34,350 bases of DNA from a virus. The notes beneath the pieces were generated by a model. It had not been told where the DNA came from and ran no database searches. It worked only from the letters and a program-made list of their open reading frames with translations. The stretch spans positions 1 through 34,350 of the IMG/VR virus record IMGVR_UViG_3300009194_000030; one strand, given 5' to 3'. Shown here piece by piece: positions 13,246 to 20,032 of the stretch; the stretch's first letter is position 1, and every line of letters begins with the position of its first letter. Position numbers and translations under genes: made by a program.

Positions 13246-14158
13246 GACGAAACGCTGGGGCCACGACGAGCTGGCTCACGACCTGGCGGAACACATGCGC
13301 CGCAACACCGAGATCATCGCCTGGGAGGATATGCAGCTCGGGCCCGCGGGCAGCGCCCGGCCAGACGTCTACACCATCCGCAAGAGCTATTCCCGGTTCG
13401 TGCCGGTGGTCTACGAGGTCAAGGTCTCGGTCTCGGACTTCCGCAGCGATATCACCAGCGGCAAGTGGCAGCGGTACCTCAAGTACTGCAGCGCGGTGGT
13501 GTTCGCCGTGCCCGCCGGGCTGATCAAGAAAGAGGACGTCCCGGCCGGGTGCGGGCTGATCGTCCGCCATGACGAAATCTGGCGGACGGTCAAGAACCCG
13601 ACCCTCCAGCGCCTGGAGACCCTGCCCCATGAGGCCTGGGTCAAGCTGGTGATCGACGGCATCGGGCGGGAGGTGGCTCGCCAGCGTACGGCCGAGCCGC
13701 GCTCTCGCGCCGTCAATCACTGGCAGGCGGCCCAAGCGGTGCGGAAACGCCACGGCGACCGCATTGGGCAGCTGCTCTCAAACCTGGGGAGTGCCGAGGC
13801 ATCTATCGAGGTCGCAATCGAGCGGGCGCATGAGCAGGCTCGCGAGATCGAGGCCGGCACCCAGCGCCAGCTCAGGAACGCCATCGAGTTCGCCAGGCAA
13901 GGCCAGGACCGGCTCGACCGCGAGTTCCTGTCGCTGGCCCAGGCCCTGGGCCTGGGTGAGGACGCCACGGCCTCGCAGCTGGCCGATGCGGTCCACGACG
14001 CTCGCTGGCGCCTGCTCAACGACGACGAGGTCAAGCGCCTGCGCTCGAACCTCGAGAGTATCCGCCGGGCATTCAACGACGGCCTGCAGCCGCTTCCTGG
14101 CGAAGTCAGTAACGACAACACACCGCCGCCAGTCGGCCCAGTGGAGTATGCACTATGA
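13238..14158 (+). CDS. MmcB-like PD-(D/E)XK protein with C-terminal coiled coil
   Basis: This is a 306-residue protein. Residues 1-115 match the MmcB-like nuclease fold: RPDVYTI (Asp43), YEVKVSVSDFRSDI (Glu60, Lys62), KWQRYLKYC, then VVFAVPAGLI and AGCGLIV. MmcB acts in DNA repair in alphaproteobacteria, and phage relatives are presumed nucleases; all three catalytic positions are present. Residues 160-270 are helical and likely coiled coil, and the C-terminus is a disordered Pro-rich tail. It overlaps the small gene upstream by eight bases and the next by four, so it belongs to a tightly coupled string. Confidence 0.82.
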   Translation: MAETKRWGHDELAHDLAEHMRRNTEIIAWEDMQLGPAGSARPDVYTIRKSYSRFVPVVYEVKVSVSDFRSDITSGKWQRYLKYCSAVVFAVPAGLIKKEDVPAGCGLIVRHDEIWRTVKNPTLQRLETLPHEAWVKLVIDGIGREVARQRTAEPRSRAVNHWQAAQAVRKRHGDRIGQLLSNLGSAEASIEVAIERAHEQAREIEAGTQRQLRNAIEFARQGQDRLDREFLSLAQALGLGEDATASQLADAVHDARWRLLNDDEVKRLRSNLESIRRAFNDGLQPLPGEVSNDNTPPPVGPVEYAL

Positions 14159-14373
14159 AGAACATCCCGATCCTCGCCCCGAGCCGTCTCCACCTGCAGG
14201 CCTTCCTGGCAGCCTGCCCGTGGATCAACCATGAGCACGTCGTGGCGGTCGAGTCCGAGCGCGGCTACTACCCGGTCAAGCACGTCCATACCTTCGACCT
14301 CGCCGCACTTCCTACAGACAACGAGTTTTTGGCGATCCTCGAACCGAAGGATGACGAGGACGAAGACGAGTAA
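14155..14373 (+). CDS. Small acidic-tailed unknown protein
   Basis: This 72-residue product opens with MKNIPILAPSRLHLQAFLAA and ends in an acidic tail (EPKDDEDEDE). The ATG overlaps the previous stop by four bases. Acidic tails of this sort occur in DNA-mimic or protein-binding small phage proteins, but there is no specific motif. A 68-base gap with a small GGCGC/GCGCC hairpin (14376-14388) follows. Confidence 0.68.
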   Translation: MKNIPILAPSRLHLQAFLAACPWINHEHVVAVESERGYYPVKHVHTFDLAALPTDNEFLAILEPKDDEDEDE

Positions 14374-14441
14374 TAGGCGCCTCGCGCCGATCCCGAAGCC
14401 GGCCCGGTTTGGTCGGCACCCCAACCAAGAAGGAAAACAAT

Positions 14442-15020
14442 GTGACATCACTCATCATCATCGCCCTGGTACTGCTGAACCTGGTCATCAGCTGGTGGAA
14501 CTGCCGCGTCGTCGGCGGCATCTGGAACGAGACCAAGGCAGTGGGCGGGTTCATGCGCGTGCTCGCGTGGTGCGGTGCCGTCCAGGCCGCAGTCGGGTTC
14601 AGCTCGGTGATCATGCTGGTTCTGGTGTTCGCCGGCTACGCCACGGGTCACCTGCCGCTGGAATACGCGAACGCAGCGTCGAGCCTCTGGTACCTGCTGG
14701 TGATCTTCCCTGCCATTGGCACCGGGCTGATCATCACCGTGCACTCGCTGATTCAGGCATGGCGCGAGCGCAGCATCGCCAGCATGGGCGCCGCAGCGTG
14801 GAATACCATGGCCTCGGGCTACAACCTGTACAGCGCAGCCAGCAACGTGCCCGACGCCTTCGATCAGGTAGGCGAACTGTTCAGCGGCGATAAGGATGAA
14901 CGCAAGGTCGCCATGGTGATCCTGCTGGTTGCCGTTGCCATCGCCGGCGGCATCCTGATCGCCGCACTGCTGATCCGGCACTACGCCCGCAACACCCAGC
15001 CGCACTACGCAGCGGCCTGA
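14442..15020 (+). CDS. Four-helix inner-membrane protein, unknown function
   Basis: The start is GTG 14442 with AAGGA nine bases upstream; the neighbouring ATG at 14440 is followed at once by a stop. The 192-residue product has four predicted membrane helices: about 2-18, 42-64, 80-105 and 165-186. Between helices three and four is a soluble region with WNTMASGYNLYSA and a charged SGDKDERK loop. It resembles no holin I recognise, and a separate holin sits beside the endolysin. A role in the host envelope, such as exclusion or signalling, is possible but unproven. Confidence 0.78.
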   Translation: MTSLIIIALVLLNLVISWWNCRVVGGIWNETKAVGGFMRVLAWCGAVQAAVGFSSVIMLVLVFAGYATGHLPLEYANAASSLWYLLVIFPAIGTGLIITVHSLIQAWRERSIASMGAAAWNTMASGYNLYSAASNVPDAFDQVGELFSGDKDERKVAMVILLVAVAIAGGILIAALLIRHYARNTQPHYAAA

Positions 15021-15029
15021 CGCTTCACC

Positions 15030-15045
15030 GGGCGCTTCGGCGCCC
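15030..15045 (+). other. UUCG-tetraloop hairpin between 15020 and 15072
   Basis: GGGCGC and GCGCCC flank the loop TTCG, giving the very stable C(UUCG)G class of hairpin in RNA. No T-run follows. It lies 26 bases before the next start codon and is more likely an mRNA-stability or processing element than a terminator. Confidence 0.5.
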
Positions 15046-15071
15046 AACCACCCACACCAGAGGAAAGGATC

Positions 15072-15383
15072 ATGTCTCGACACACAGAACCGATGACCGA
15101 CGCCTACATCGCCGCCGAGCGCCTGCGCAACGCCGCACGCGTCCAGTGCTCGATCGAGCAACTCGGCACCCGCTGGGTGCTCCACCCCGACAACGCCGTC
15201 ACCCGTGAAAGCCACATCGAGGCCCGCCGAGAGCGCGTCGAGGTCATCGATACCCGTCGTCTGCGCGAGGCCGGGTTCATGCCTTTGCGCGAAGCATTCC
15301 AGCGCGCCGAAGAAGGCTCTTTTGCTGCCATCCTGGCCGCCCGTAAACCGGTTCTGCTCCAGCACGACGGGGGTGCGCAATGA
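15072..15383 (+). CDS. Unknown phage protein (103 residues)
   Basis: This is a soluble, charged protein with helical N-terminus (DAYIAAERLRNAARVQCSI) and a central beta segment (RWVLHPDNAV). The ATG has AGAGGAAAGG six to twelve bases upstream, a strong site. No family is recognised. Its stop overlaps the next ATG (ATGA), beginning a run of five translationally linked small genes. Confidence 0.72.
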   Translation: MSRHTEPMTDAYIAAERLRNAARVQCSIEQLGTRWVLHPDNAVTRESHIEARRERVEVIDTRRLREAGFMPLREAFQRAEEGSFAAILAARKPVLLQHDGGAQ

Positions 15384-15883
15384 GTTACGGTGACTTCCTC
15401 CTCATGGCGATGGATAGCATCGCCAACACCGGAGAGTTGACGACCGTCGACGGCATCCGGCAGTACGCTCGGACCAGCCTGGACAACGCGCATGACCTAA
15501 AGCTCAAGGAAATGCTGCTTGCGCCGAAGCAGCCGGAATGGGACGGCGAGGGTCTGCCGCCTGCCGGAACTGTGTGTGAACTGCGCATGACAGCCGCCGG
15601 CAGCGATTGGCACATAGCTGAGATCAAGTTCGCTTCCCGAAATGTGATTGTCTGGGACTGGGAAGGTGAAAGCCAGATCAACGGACTGTGCACCGCCTAC
15701 ATCCATGCCGTGCAGTTCCGCGCCGCCCGCACGCCAGAGCAGATTGCGGCGGAAAATTACGAAGCCGATGCTGCTGACTTGGCCGAGGTTATGACCGGGC
15801 ACCGCGACCGTAGCAAAGATTGCTACATGACCCTGGCGAAAGTGATCCTTGACGCCGGCTATCGCAAGCAGGAGGCGCCATGA
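15380..15883 (+). CDS. Unknown phage protein with WDGEGLPPAGTVCE motif
   Basis: This is a 167-residue protein. The segment WDGEGLPPAGTVCELRM (about 53-70), with a beta-rich region after it (HIAEIKFASRNVIVWDWEG), recurs in phage proteins of unknown function and looks like a small beta-barrel module. The C-terminal third is helical and charged (EQIAAENYEADAADLAEVM). No catalytic residues are recognised. It overlaps both neighbours by four bases. Confidence 0.75.
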   Translation: MSYGDFLLMAMDSIANTGELTTVDGIRQYARTSLDNAHDLKLKEMLLAPKQPEWDGEGLPPAGTVCELRMTAAGSDWHIAEIKFASRNVIVWDWEGESQINGLCTAYIHAVQFRAARTPEQIAAENYEADAADLAEVMTGHRDRSKDCYMTLAKVILDAGYRKQEAP

Positions 15884-16200
15884 ACGACCTCATGCTAGCG
15901 GCAAAGGCCGCAAAGGTCGCCGGACTTGACGTCGAGTTCGACGCCGAGTCGGGCAAGGCCTTTGACCACCTGTCGAATGAATGGGACCCGCGCCTGCACG
16001 ATGGCGAAGCCCTGCGTCTGGCCGGCGCCCTGCTGATCGGCCTGGACCTGGCTGGCCAGAAACCGGCGGCCGTGTTCTTCCACCCGGGCAAGGCTCGGTT
16101 TGTGCGGTTCAGTGAGGGCCCCGACGTTCAGGGCCTGATGCCGGCGATCCGCATGGCCATCTTCCGATCTGCCGTTGAGATCGCGAGGTTCCTGCCATGA
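15880..16200 (+). CDS. Unknown phage protein (106 residues)
   Basis: This is a predicted soluble alpha/beta protein, with LAAKAAKVAGLDVEF at the N-terminus and DGEALRLAGALLIGL in the middle. A common small phage early protein pattern, but no function is known. Start and stop both overlap neighbouring genes by four bases (ATGA). Confidence 0.7.
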   Translation: MNDLMLAAKAAKVAGLDVEFDAESGKAFDHLSNEWDPRLHDGEALRLAGALLIGLDLAGQKPAAVFFHPGKARFVRFSEGPDVQGLMPAIRMAIFRSAVEIARFLP

Positions 16201-16568
16201 CCCCACTTGAGCAAGCATTCGAGCGGTTCTACCTGCGCGACCGCGACCCGAATTCGCCTATCACCCGCGACGCCCTGGTGCGTGGCGCCGATGGGCAGTA
16301 CTTCCACCAGCACACGCGCACCTACCTGGCATACTTCGAGGCCGGGTTCGATCACGGCATGGCAACGTCCGCCGAGGCCATCATCGAGTCCGCTGAGCCA
16401 GAGCAGGCGCCAGAACAGCCATCACCTGTGGCCGAGCCCGATGAGATCTTCCCTTTCTACCCGTCGCCACCGAACGACGGCCACAAATGTGACGGTGAAG
16501 GACCAAGAACTGCCTGGGGAACCACCACCTGCAGCAAGTGCGGTTTCGACTGGGAGTTGCCGTTTTGA
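16197..16568 (+). CDS. Unknown phage protein with C-terminal zinc-ribbon-like Cys pair
   Basis: This is a 123-residue protein. The N-terminal 65 residues are helical (LEQAFERFYLRDRDP; YLAYFEAGFDHGM). A Pro-rich linker leads to GHKCDGEG and TTCSKCGFDWELPF, a possible single zinc site. The ATG overlaps the preceding stop by four bases and the stop overlaps the next TTG. Confidence 0.7.
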   Translation: MTPLEQAFERFYLRDRDPNSPITRDALVRGADGQYFHQHTRTYLAYFEAGFDHGMATSAEAIIESAEPEQAPEQPSPVAEPDEIFPFYPSPPNDGHKCDGEGPRTAWGTTTCSKCGFDWELPF

Positions 16569-16828
16569 GCCGCGTGCACTGGCGGAACGGCATGCGCGTG
16601 CCTGTCGTCGATAATTCGCGCAGCGTACCGAAGAAGCCCGTCATCTGGCACGGCGAGATCTGGCTCGTCCTGCCTGGTGGCGTGAAGGACACCCGCATCT
16701 GGCGGGCAAACAATCGCATGACGCGCCAGCAGGCGCAGACCGTGCTCCACCAGCTGCTTGCCGAGTTGATCGACGAGCACGGCGAGAACGCGGCAGTCGA
16801 CTCTGGCTTCTGGATGCAATCGAGGTGA
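16565..16828 (+). CDS. Unknown small phage protein, TTG start
   Basis: The frame is open from 16538, but TTG 16565 overlaps the previous stop as TTGA and gives a well-formed N-terminus (SRVHWRNGMRVPVVDN). The 87-residue product is beta-rich at first (KPVIWHGEIWLVLPGGV) and helical later (RQQAQTVLHQLLAELI). No family is known. The TTG start suggests low or coupled translation. Confidence 0.62.
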   Translation: MSRVHWRNGMRVPVVDNSRSVPKKPVIWHGEIWLVLPGGVKDTRIWRANNRMTRQQAQTVLHQLLAELIDEHGENAAVDSGFWMQSR

Positions 16829-16832
16829 TGTG

Positions 16833-17162
16833 ATGGCAGCAATGACGGATGTGACCTGCACCTGCGGGAAGGTGTTCAAGGCCAGGGCCTCGGACGTTAA
16901 AAGAGGCTGGGGGCGGTTCTGCTCGAAGGCGTGCAAGGCATCGGCTCCATCTGCGCAGCCGGCCCCAGACTTCAAGCTGTTGACCATGCCAGACAAGGAC
17001 AAGTCGATGGCCGCGGTCGAGGAGATGCGCCGCAACATGCCGGCCGCGATCGAGCATGTACGGCTGCTGGCGCAGATCCGCCGTGCTCAGTACCTGGCCC
17101 TCGTCGAGCAGGGGTTCACCGAGCAACAGGCGATCGAGATCTGCAAGGGGCAATTGGTCTAA
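16833..17162 (+). CDS. Zinc-finger-like small phage protein
   Basis: ATG 16833 follows GAGGTGA by five bases. The 109-residue product begins with a four-Cys motif (CTCGKVFKARASDVKRGWG, then FCSKACK) typical of small phage or plasmid zinc-binding proteins. After a linker, the second half is helical (VEEMRRNMPAAIEHVRLLAQ; GFTEQQAIEICKGQ) and ends in a segment resembling a UBA-like helix-turn. It may bind nucleic acid. Function is unknown. Confidence 0.75.
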   Translation: MAAMTDVTCTCGKVFKARASDVKRGWGRFCSKACKASAPSAQPAPDFKLLTMPDKDKSMAAVEEMRRNMPAAIEHVRLLAQIRRAQYLALVEQGFTEQQAIEICKGQLV

Positions 17163-17201
17163 CAACAACTGACGCCGGCGTAGACCGGATAGGGAACAAC
17201 C

Positions 17202-17576
17202 GTGCATGGGCGCGAGGTCATCATCAAGGACCTCGGCCCGCTCACGCAGCGAGAGGGGGAGGCGCTGCTGTGGGTGGCCGAGGGTAAAACAGCTTGGGAA
17301 GCAGGCACCATCCTCGGCATCACCGAAGCCACCACAAACGCACACATCGCCAGCGCGGCCGCAAAGCTGAGCGCCTCGAACCGCGCGCACCTCATCACCC
17401 GCGCATTCGTCACCGGCATCCTGGCGCCGTCCCTGCGCATGATCCTGCTACTGTCCGTGCTGGCCCAGGCATGCGCCGGCGAGATTGGCGAAGCACGGGT
17501 ACCACGAACCGGGCGCCGTCGTGATGAACTGGTGATCACCGACGACGGCACGCGCATAAAAAAGCCCCGCGTGTGA
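17202..17576 (+). CDS. LuxR/GerE-type helix-turn-helix protein with hydrophobic C-terminal segment
   Basis: The GTG start has AGGGA seven bases upstream. Residues 12-70 form a GerE-type HTH: LTQREGEALLWVAEGKTAWE, then LGITEATTNAHIASAAAKL and SNRAHLITRAF. No ligand-binding or receiver domain precedes it. Residues 73-93 (GILAPSLRMILLLSVLAQAC) are hydrophobic and could insert in the membrane. The tail is basic. Similar phage proteins are known, but their targets are not. It is the last gene of the rightward operon, and its stop lies within the terminator of the converging late operon. It could control late transcription; this is inference. Confidence 0.8.
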   Translation: MHGREVIIKDLGPLTQREGEALLWVAEGKTAWEAGTILGITEATTNAHIASAAAKLSASNRAHLITRAFVTGILAPSLRMILLLSVLAQACAGEIGEARVPRTGRRRDELVITDDGTRIKKPRV

Positions 17577-17584
17577 GGCGGGGC
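17558..17584 (-). terminator. Rho-independent terminator of the leftward late operon
   Basis: On the minus strand GCCCCGC and GCGGGGC form a perfect 7-bp stem with a 7-base loop, followed by six T. It lies 29 bases after the stop at 17613. The DNA also encodes the last codons and stop of the converging LuxR gene, so the terminator is within coding DNA of the opposite strand. The rightward transcript has no T-run after the stem. Confidence 0.85.
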
Positions 17585-17612
17585 AAGAGTGCCGTCCTTG
17601 GCTCCGGGTGGA

Positions 17613-18482
17613 TCAATTTACCGGCAGGTCCGTTCCTCCCTCGTACCAATCGAGGAAGTATTGCACGCGGGCGTCACCGGTACCGGTGTTTGTGATGACG
17701 ACCGCAAACTCGGTATTGGCCGGCAGCACCCGCTCACGACCCTGGGGGATGGATGACGTCTGGCGCTGCGGGGCATTGCTGGAGCCGAAGAAGTATTCCG
17801 GGTCACCGTTGTCGAACTGCACCCCATTGTTGGCGATGGTGACGTTCTTCTTCGCCTGGACCGTGGTGGCCACCGGGCTCACGCCGTTGTAGTTGTGGAT
17901 CGACAGGTCGGTACCGCCAGTCACACCGGTCGGCGCCCTGAACAGCTCGATCTTCAACTCCTCGGCCAGGTACTGCAGCTCGCGCAGCTTGACCAGCACC
18001 GTCTTGGCGTTGGTCTTAACCCATATCTTGCGCGAGGCCAGGCTGGGGATTACGTCGCCGATCGGCCACACGGCCCGCAGGTTGAACTGCACGCCGTTCT
18101 TCACGTTCGCCTCGGTGTACGGCTGCACCGTGATCGCCCTGGTGCCCTCGAACAGTCCGGCCGGCATGCCAGGCCCAGGCCACTCGGCCAGATCGGTGAC
18201 GTGCACCGTGAGGTCAGCACCGTCCACCAGCCCGCTTATCACGAAGCGGTAGGCGTCGACCGGGCCAACGGCCACCGCTGTCTTGGTGCTGGTCATGTCG
18301 AGGGTGGCCGCCTCATTCACGGGGGCCCAGCCGAGCCCCAGGTATCGGGCGAACACGGCAATCTTGCCGGCCGTTGGCAGCGTGCCATAGACGAACGTGA
18401 GCACATGGTACCCGTCGATCTGCCCGAACACGTCGACGACGTGCTCACCGTTTTGCAGCGGAACCACATGCGCACTGGACAT
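17613..18482 (-). CDS. Unknown late protein, probable virion component
   Basis: This 289-residue protein is rich in beta strands and in Asn, Thr and Gly (FAVVITNTGTGDARVQYFLD; VQAKKNVTIANNG), with no signal peptide or membrane helix. It is the last gene of the late operon, after the spanins, and ends just before the terminator. The composition suits a capsid decoration or fibre-like structural protein. I do not recognise a named family, so the role rests on composition and position. Confidence 0.7.
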   Translation of the reverse strand: MSSAHVVPLQNGEHVVDVFGQIDGYHVLTFVYGTLPTAGKIAVFARYLGLGWAPVNEAATLDMTSTKTAVAVGPVDAYRFVISGLVDGADLTVHVTDLAEWPGPGMPAGLFEGTRAITVQPYTEANVKNGVQFNLRAVWPIGDVIPSLASRKIWVKTNAKTVLVKLRELQYLAEELKIELFRAPTGVTGGTDLSIHNYNGVSPVATTVQAKKNVTIANNGVQFDNGDPEYFFGSSNAPQRQTSSIPQGRERVLPANTEFAVVITNTGTGDARVQYFLDWYEGGTDLPVN

Positions 18483-18499
18483 AGTCTGCAGGCTTCCGT

Positions 18500-18784
18500 T
18501 TATTGACCCTTTCCACGCTTGATCCTGGCGTCGACCTGATCGGCGCAGGTATCCAGCAGTTTGATTGCGCGTTCCTTGAGCTGCCAGAGGTCGTCGTTCG
18601 TCTGCAGGCCGGCGTTCTCTTGATCACTGACCCGCTTGCACGGCACCATCTCAGGCCCCTCGAGGCGAATTGCGGTTGTCTTTGTTACTACCTGCGGGCT
18701 TTGCGGCTTTCCCGCGCAGGCCGTCAGGCAAAGGCTGAGCAGCCCAATCACGAACAGGCTTGCTGTTCCTCTTGAGGTTTTCAT
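18500..18784 (-). CDS. Rz1: Rz1-like outer-membrane spanin lipoprotein
   Basis: This 94-residue protein has a lipoprotein signal peptide (basic start, LFVIGLLSLCLTAC) with lipobox LTAC and acylated Cys23. The start lies inside the Rz gene in another frame and the gene runs 151 bases past the Rz stop. This overlapping arrangement is characteristic of Rz/Rz1 pairs. The mature protein is anchored in the outer membrane and contacts Rz across the periplasm to fuse the membranes at lysis. It is longer and less Pro-rich than lambda Rz1, and has two further Cys residues. Confidence 0.82.
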   Translation of the reverse strand: MKTSRGTASLFVIGLLSLCLTACAGKPQSPQVVTKTTAIRLEGPEMVPCKRVSDQENAGLQTNDDLWQLKERAIKLLDTCADQVDARIKRGKGQ

Positions 18785-19076
18785 AGTCCTTCCTCGCCTT
18801 CTCGGCTTTGCCCTCGCTTACCTTTATGCGGTCCGCCAGGTCGGCGGCGTACTGCCGGTTGCGTTCGAGTTCCTGCTGCAGCGTCGAGATCGTCGCCTGG
18901 CTGACGAGGTTGGCGTCGACGGCATCCTGCTTGGCCTTCCTCTGCACCTCTACCTCGGCGGCGTATGCGGCGGCCTCGGCCCGCACGGTCTGGATGCGGT
19001 ACTGCTGGATGCCCACCAGCAGCAGGCCGACCAGCGTGACCACCGCAGCCAGGGCCAACGATCTCAGCAGGTTCAT
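18651..19076 (-). CDS. Rz: Rz-like inner-membrane spanin
   Basis: ATG 19076 overlaps the endolysin stop (ATGA). The 141-residue protein has one N-terminal membrane helix (residues 5-22, LALAAVVTLVGLLLV) and a long periplasmic coiled coil (about 30-110, SQATISTLQQELERNRQYAA), the usual i-spanin plan. A much longer in-frame ORF extends upstream but duplicates the endolysin region in the wrong frame and is rejected. The partner Rz1 starts within this gene. Confidence 0.85.
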   Translation of the reverse strand: MNLLRSLALAAVVTLVGLLLVGIQQYRIQTVRAEAAAYAAEVEVQRKAKQDAVDANLVSQATISTLQQELERNRQYAADLADRIKVSEGKAEKARKDYENLKRNSKPVRDWAAQPLPDGLRGKAAKPAGSNKDNRNSPRGA

Positions 19077-19579
19077 GCTGCCTTCACTCCCTTCGCGATA
19101 GACTCGGCACCGCCCATGCCGCGGAACAGGCACTCCTCGGCGGCGCGCCGGCGCGTCAGCCCGCGCATGACCTTGCCGTCGTTCTTGTTCCACTTGCGGA
19201 ACTCCAGCGCGGCGCCCTCGTAGTCGCCGGCATTGAGCTTGCGCAGCAGCGTACTGTCGCCCAGGCCCTCGGCGATCTTGTCGTCGTCGATGTCGAGCCC
19301 GACGTTGAACGCGAACAGCACCAGGGCATCGAACTGGCCCTGGGTGAGCGGCACCGTGACCAGGCGCTCGACGCCGCGCTCGAACTTGGCGACGTCGACG
19401 AGGAACTGCGCGTCGGCCTGCTGCTGCGTCCAGACCAGACCCTTGTGCACCTCGGGTCCAGTGTGGCCCCAGCCGATCGTCCATGGCTCGCCGTTGCGGC
19501 TGCCAGGGTCAGGGTAGGCGACGAGCTTGCAGCTCTCGAAGTAGTGGCCGACAGCGATGCCGTTTCGGGAAAGTCTCAT
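19073..19579 (-). CDS. Endolysin, GH24 lysozyme
   Basis: This 168-residue muramidase has the GH24 catalytic triad pattern: Glu15 in YFESCKLVAYPD, Asp24 nine residues on, and Thr34 in WTIGWGHTG. Later RKWNKNDGKVMRGLTRRRAAE is the conserved C-terminal helix. It cleaves the glycan strands of peptidoglycan. There is no signal-anchor helix, so export depends on the holin encoded just upstream. The ATG overlaps the holin stop and the stop overlaps the Rz start, making holin, endolysin and Rz one coupled lysis cassette. Confidence 0.93.
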   Translation of the reverse strand: MRLSRNGIAVGHYFESCKLVAYPDPGSRNGEPWTIGWGHTGPEVHKGLVWTQQQADAQFLVDVAKFERGVERLVTVPLTQGQFDALVLFAFNVGLDIDDDKIAEGLGDSTLLRKLNAGDYEGAALEFRKWNKNDGKVMRGLTRRRAAEECLFRGMGGAESIAKGVKAA

Positions 19580-19893
19580 GCTGCGTCCACCTTCTTGCCG
19601 AGGAACTTGAGGATCAGCTCGCGGATGGCTGTCACACCGATGAAGCCGATGGCGCCGCCGGCAGCGACTGATAGGCTCGACGGCCAGTTCATCCACTCGA
19701 TCACACTGCTTGCCGACAGACTGAGTCCGCCGCAGATGAGGGACTCGAGGAGGATGCGAATCTTGCTGGTCTCCTTCGCGTCGTACAGCACGCGCAGGGC
19801 GGAAATTATGATCGCCATGATCGCTCCTTGCCAGGATGGGCTGCCGAGAGCGTCCCAGATCGCAGCCCAAAGGTGGGGGTCTTTTTCAGGCAT
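19576..19893 (-). CDS. Holin, LydA-like family
   Basis: Start ATG 19893 is preferred (AGGA eight bases upstream), giving 105 residues beginning MPEKDPHLWAAIWDAL, a usual opening for this holin family. Upstream in-frame ATGs at 19899 and 19932 have poorer sites. Three membrane helices are predicted: about WQGAIMAIIISALRVLY, LLESLICGGLSLSASSVI and SVAAGGAIGFIGVTAI. The protein forms holes in the inner membrane to release the endolysin. A two-codon offset between the close ATG 19899 and 19893 could give dual products, as with lambda S, but both have few positive charges to distinguish them. Confidence 0.85.
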   Translation of the reverse strand: MPEKDPHLWAAIWDALGSPSWQGAIMAIIISALRVLYDAKETSKIRILLESLICGGLSLSASSVIEWMNWPSSLSVAAGGAIGFIGVTAIRELILKFLGKKVDAA

Positions 19894-19982
19894 TCTCATC
19901 GTCCTATGGCCCGGTTTACTTGCTGATTGCATATTGCCAGTTGCTCAGTCTGGACGAAGGATAACATTGCCTCAAGTTGGGT

Positions 19983-20010
19983 TCACGCGCGCTCGGATGA
20001 ACGCGCGTGA
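19983..20010 (-). other. 9-bp stem hairpin between fibre gene and holin
   Basis: TCACGCGCG and CGCGCGTGA form a perfect stem with a 10-base loop, in the 139-base gap between the fibre stop (20033) and holin ATG (19893). There is no T-run, so it is not a standard terminator; it may slow transcription or be an mRNA processing site. No convincing promoter is seen in the rest of the gap. Confidence 0.45.
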
Positions 20011-20032
20011 GTTGCTGGTGCAGAACAGTAGA

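Noticed and set aside
18651-19484. 277-codon minus-strand ORF containing Rz
   Set aside because: The upstream two-thirds is the endolysin region in a wrong frame; only the part from ATG 19076 has the membrane helix and coiled coil of Rz.
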